From JAMWZF01 sp041628615 (GTDB lineage: Bacteria; Pseudomonadota; Alphaproteobacteria; Rhodobacterales; Rhodobacteraceae), in contig JBFKOW010000169.1 in the NCBI GenBank assembly GCA_041628615.1, positions 1 to 7,186 of the forward strand: 7,186 bases of DNA, written 5' to 3'. Shown here in pieces: positions 6,356 through 7,186 of the stretch. Each line of letters opens with the position of its first letter. Position 1 is the stretch's first letter. The notes beneath the pieces are model-generated. The model searched no databases. It was not told the DNA's origin and was given only the letters and a program-made list of their open reading frames with translations. Made by a program: the position numbers and the translations under genes.

Positions 6356-6417
6356 AATTCGGGCAAACGATTATTTCTTGGGCGTTCGAAAAAGCGCCGT
6401 CCCGGTGATGGGAGCGC

Positions 6418-6446
6418 TCAACATTCCCGGCCGGGGTGACTATGTT
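6418..6446 (+). promoter_or_regulatory. Candidate sigma-70-type promoter for the penicillin-binding protein gene
   Basis: TCAACA (6418-6423) and TATGTT (6441-6446) each match four of six consensus bases and are separated by the ideal 17 bp, about 80 bases before the start codon. The -10 box falls inside the loop of the GGGGT/ACCCC inverted repeat. No transcription data support it, and chance matches of this quality are common. Confidence 0.25.
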
Positions 6447-6528
6447 GACCCCGAGCAGCCGGCCCGGGCCCGTCCCGCGCCGCCAGACGACAGACCACAG
6501 ACCGGATCGAGAGAGCGCCGAGACCGCC

Positions 6529-7186
6529 ATGACCGCGAACCGAGGCAAGGGGCCGCCGCTGGTGGCGGAACGCCGCTACGCCCAGCCCGCCTCCGGAGGC
6601 GGATCGGGCGGCGGGTCGGGCGGCCGCGGTGGCGGCGCCTCCGGAAAGGGTTCGGGCGGCGGCAAGCGCCGGCCCGCCCCCCGCCGCCGTCCCGCCCGGC
6701 GCGGGGTGTTCGGCTGGCTCCTCTTCGTCCTGTTGTGGCCCGTCCGCATGGTCTGGCGGATCACCTGGCGGCTGGGCCTCGTGGTCGGCCTGATCGTCGG
6801 TATGGCGGTGCTCTACACCGCCAGCACCCTGCCGCCGATCGAGGAACTGGTGGACGGCCGCACCCGCGGCTCGGTCACCCTGCTCGACCGCGAGGGCGAG
6901 GTGTTCGCCTGGCGCGGCGACCAGTTCGGCGGCATGGTCACCGCCGACACGGTCAGCCGCCACCTGCGCAACGCGGTGATCGCGACCGATGACCGCCGCT
7001 ACCGGCTGCATCCCGGGATCGACCCGATCGGCGTCGCCAGCGCCATCCGCATCAACCTGAGCGAGGGCCGCGGCCCGCTCGACGGCCACGGCGGGTCGAC
7101 CATCACCCAGCAGACCGCGAAGCTGCTCTGCCTCGGGGTGCCCTACGATGACAGCCAGTGGGAAAGCGAGAGCGCCTACGAGGCAG
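6529..7186 (+). CDS. Class A penicillin-binding protein, glycosyltransferase domain (partial, C-terminus outside window)
   Basis: The frame is open from ATG 6529 to the right edge, giving 219 residues. Class A penicillin-binding proteins polymerise lipid II into glycan strands and crosslink them in the periplasm. Residues 1-20 are a short cytosolic lead, 21-45 are almost all Gly, Ser and Ala, and 46-58 are rich in Arg, Lys and Pro. One membrane anchor lies within about 60-98. The GT51 glycosyltransferase domain follows: GSVTLLDREGEVFAWRGDQF (114-133), motif 1 at 149-164 and motif 2 GGSTITQQTAKLL (188-200), whose residues are intact. In motif 1 the usual Glu-Asp pair is Asp154-Asp155 (IATDDRRYRLHPG), so the predicted catalytic Glu is replaced by Asp. 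The transpeptidase domain would lie outside the window, so the alternative of a stand-alone glycosyltransferase is not excluded. The ribosome site is weak (GAGAG, 13 bases upstream). ATG 6529 gives the basic N-terminus typical of relatives. Confidence 0.88.
   Translation, partial: MTANRGKGPPLVAERRYAQPASGGGSGGGSGGRGGGASGKGSGGGKRRPAPRRRPARRGVFGWLLFVLLWPVRMVWRITWRLGLVVGLIVGMAVLYTASTLPPIEELVDGRTRGSVTLLDREGEVFAWRGDQFGGMVTADTVSRHLRNAVIATDDRRYRLHPGIDPIGVASAIRINLSEGRGPLDGHGGSTITQQTAKLLCLGVPYDDSQWESESAYEA

Larger units (their letters stand above)
6211..6528. promoter_or_regulatory. Divergent intergenic region between glnK and the penicillin-binding protein gene
   Basis: This 318-bp stretch holds no convincing gene; short open frames crossing it look like chance products of the GC bias. 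It must carry the glnK-amtB promoter on one side and the penicillin-binding protein promoter on the other. An AT-rich island at about 6338-6379 stands out in the GC-rich surroundings and contains a TTGCACA direct repeat. I looked for a sigma-54 promoter (GG-N10-GC with TGGCAC and TTGC boxes) reading towards glnK and did not find a convincing one. An inverted repeat GGGGT/ACCCC (6433-6437 and 6448-6452) lies nearer the penicillin-binding protein gene. Confidence 0.6.

Noticed and set aside
6211..6400. A sigma-54 (-24/-12) promoter for glnK
   Set aside because: No GG-N10-GC arrangement with matching TGGCAC and TTGC boxes is present on the minus strand; the TTGC elements that exist have the wrong spacing or direction.
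6270..6548. A 92-residue minus-strand frame in the divergent region
   Set aside because: It starts inside the penicillin-binding protein gene, has no recognisable motif, and covers the region that must hold both promoters.

Overview
The window is chromosomal DNA with very high GC content from an alphaproteobacterium, most probably of the family Rhodobacteraceae. This placement is inferred from the GC-biased codon use, the close resemblance of the glnK-amtB pair and the class A penicillin-binding protein to Rhodobacteraceae forms as I remember them, and the RTX-type secreted protein. No database search was possible. I see no transposase, integrase, phage gene, tRNA, rRNA or CRISPR array.

There are seven genes, and the strand changes at almost every boundary. 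From left to right: (1) on the minus strand, the N-terminal 415 residues of an RTX calcium-binding protein (1-1247, C-terminus outside the window); (2) on the plus strand, a THUMP-domain class I RNA methyltransferase of the RlmL type (1330-2451); (3) on the minus strand, the nicotinamidase PncA (2531-3139); (4) on the plus strand, a YcaQ/AlkX-family DNA glycosylase (3207-4397); (5 and 6) on the minus strand, the glnK-amtB nitrogen-sensing and ammonium-transport operon (6210 down to 4507); (7) on the plus strand, the first 219 residues of a class A penicillin-binding protein (6529-7186, C-terminus outside the window).

Only glnK-amtB forms an evident functional unit: the PII protein GlnK blocks the Amt channel when nitrogen is plentiful. 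The other genes look like unrelated housekeeping functions (23S rRNA modification, NAD salvage, DNA repair, cell wall synthesis) placed as divergent or convergent neighbours. The convergent junctions carry the strongest non-coding structure. Between the methyltransferase and pncA lies a 54-bp nested palindrome made of four copies of one octamer. Between the glycosylase and amtB lies a clean intrinsic terminator reading on the amtB strand. The 318-bp divergent region between glnK and the penicillin-binding protein holds an AT-rich island with a TTGCACA direct repeat of 11-bp period.

I found no clear undescribed multi-gene system. The points most worth a second look are the Glu-to-Asp change at the predicted catalytic position of the glycosyltransferase domain, the nested palindrome, and the seven-fold repeat of about 51 residues in front of the RTX repeats.
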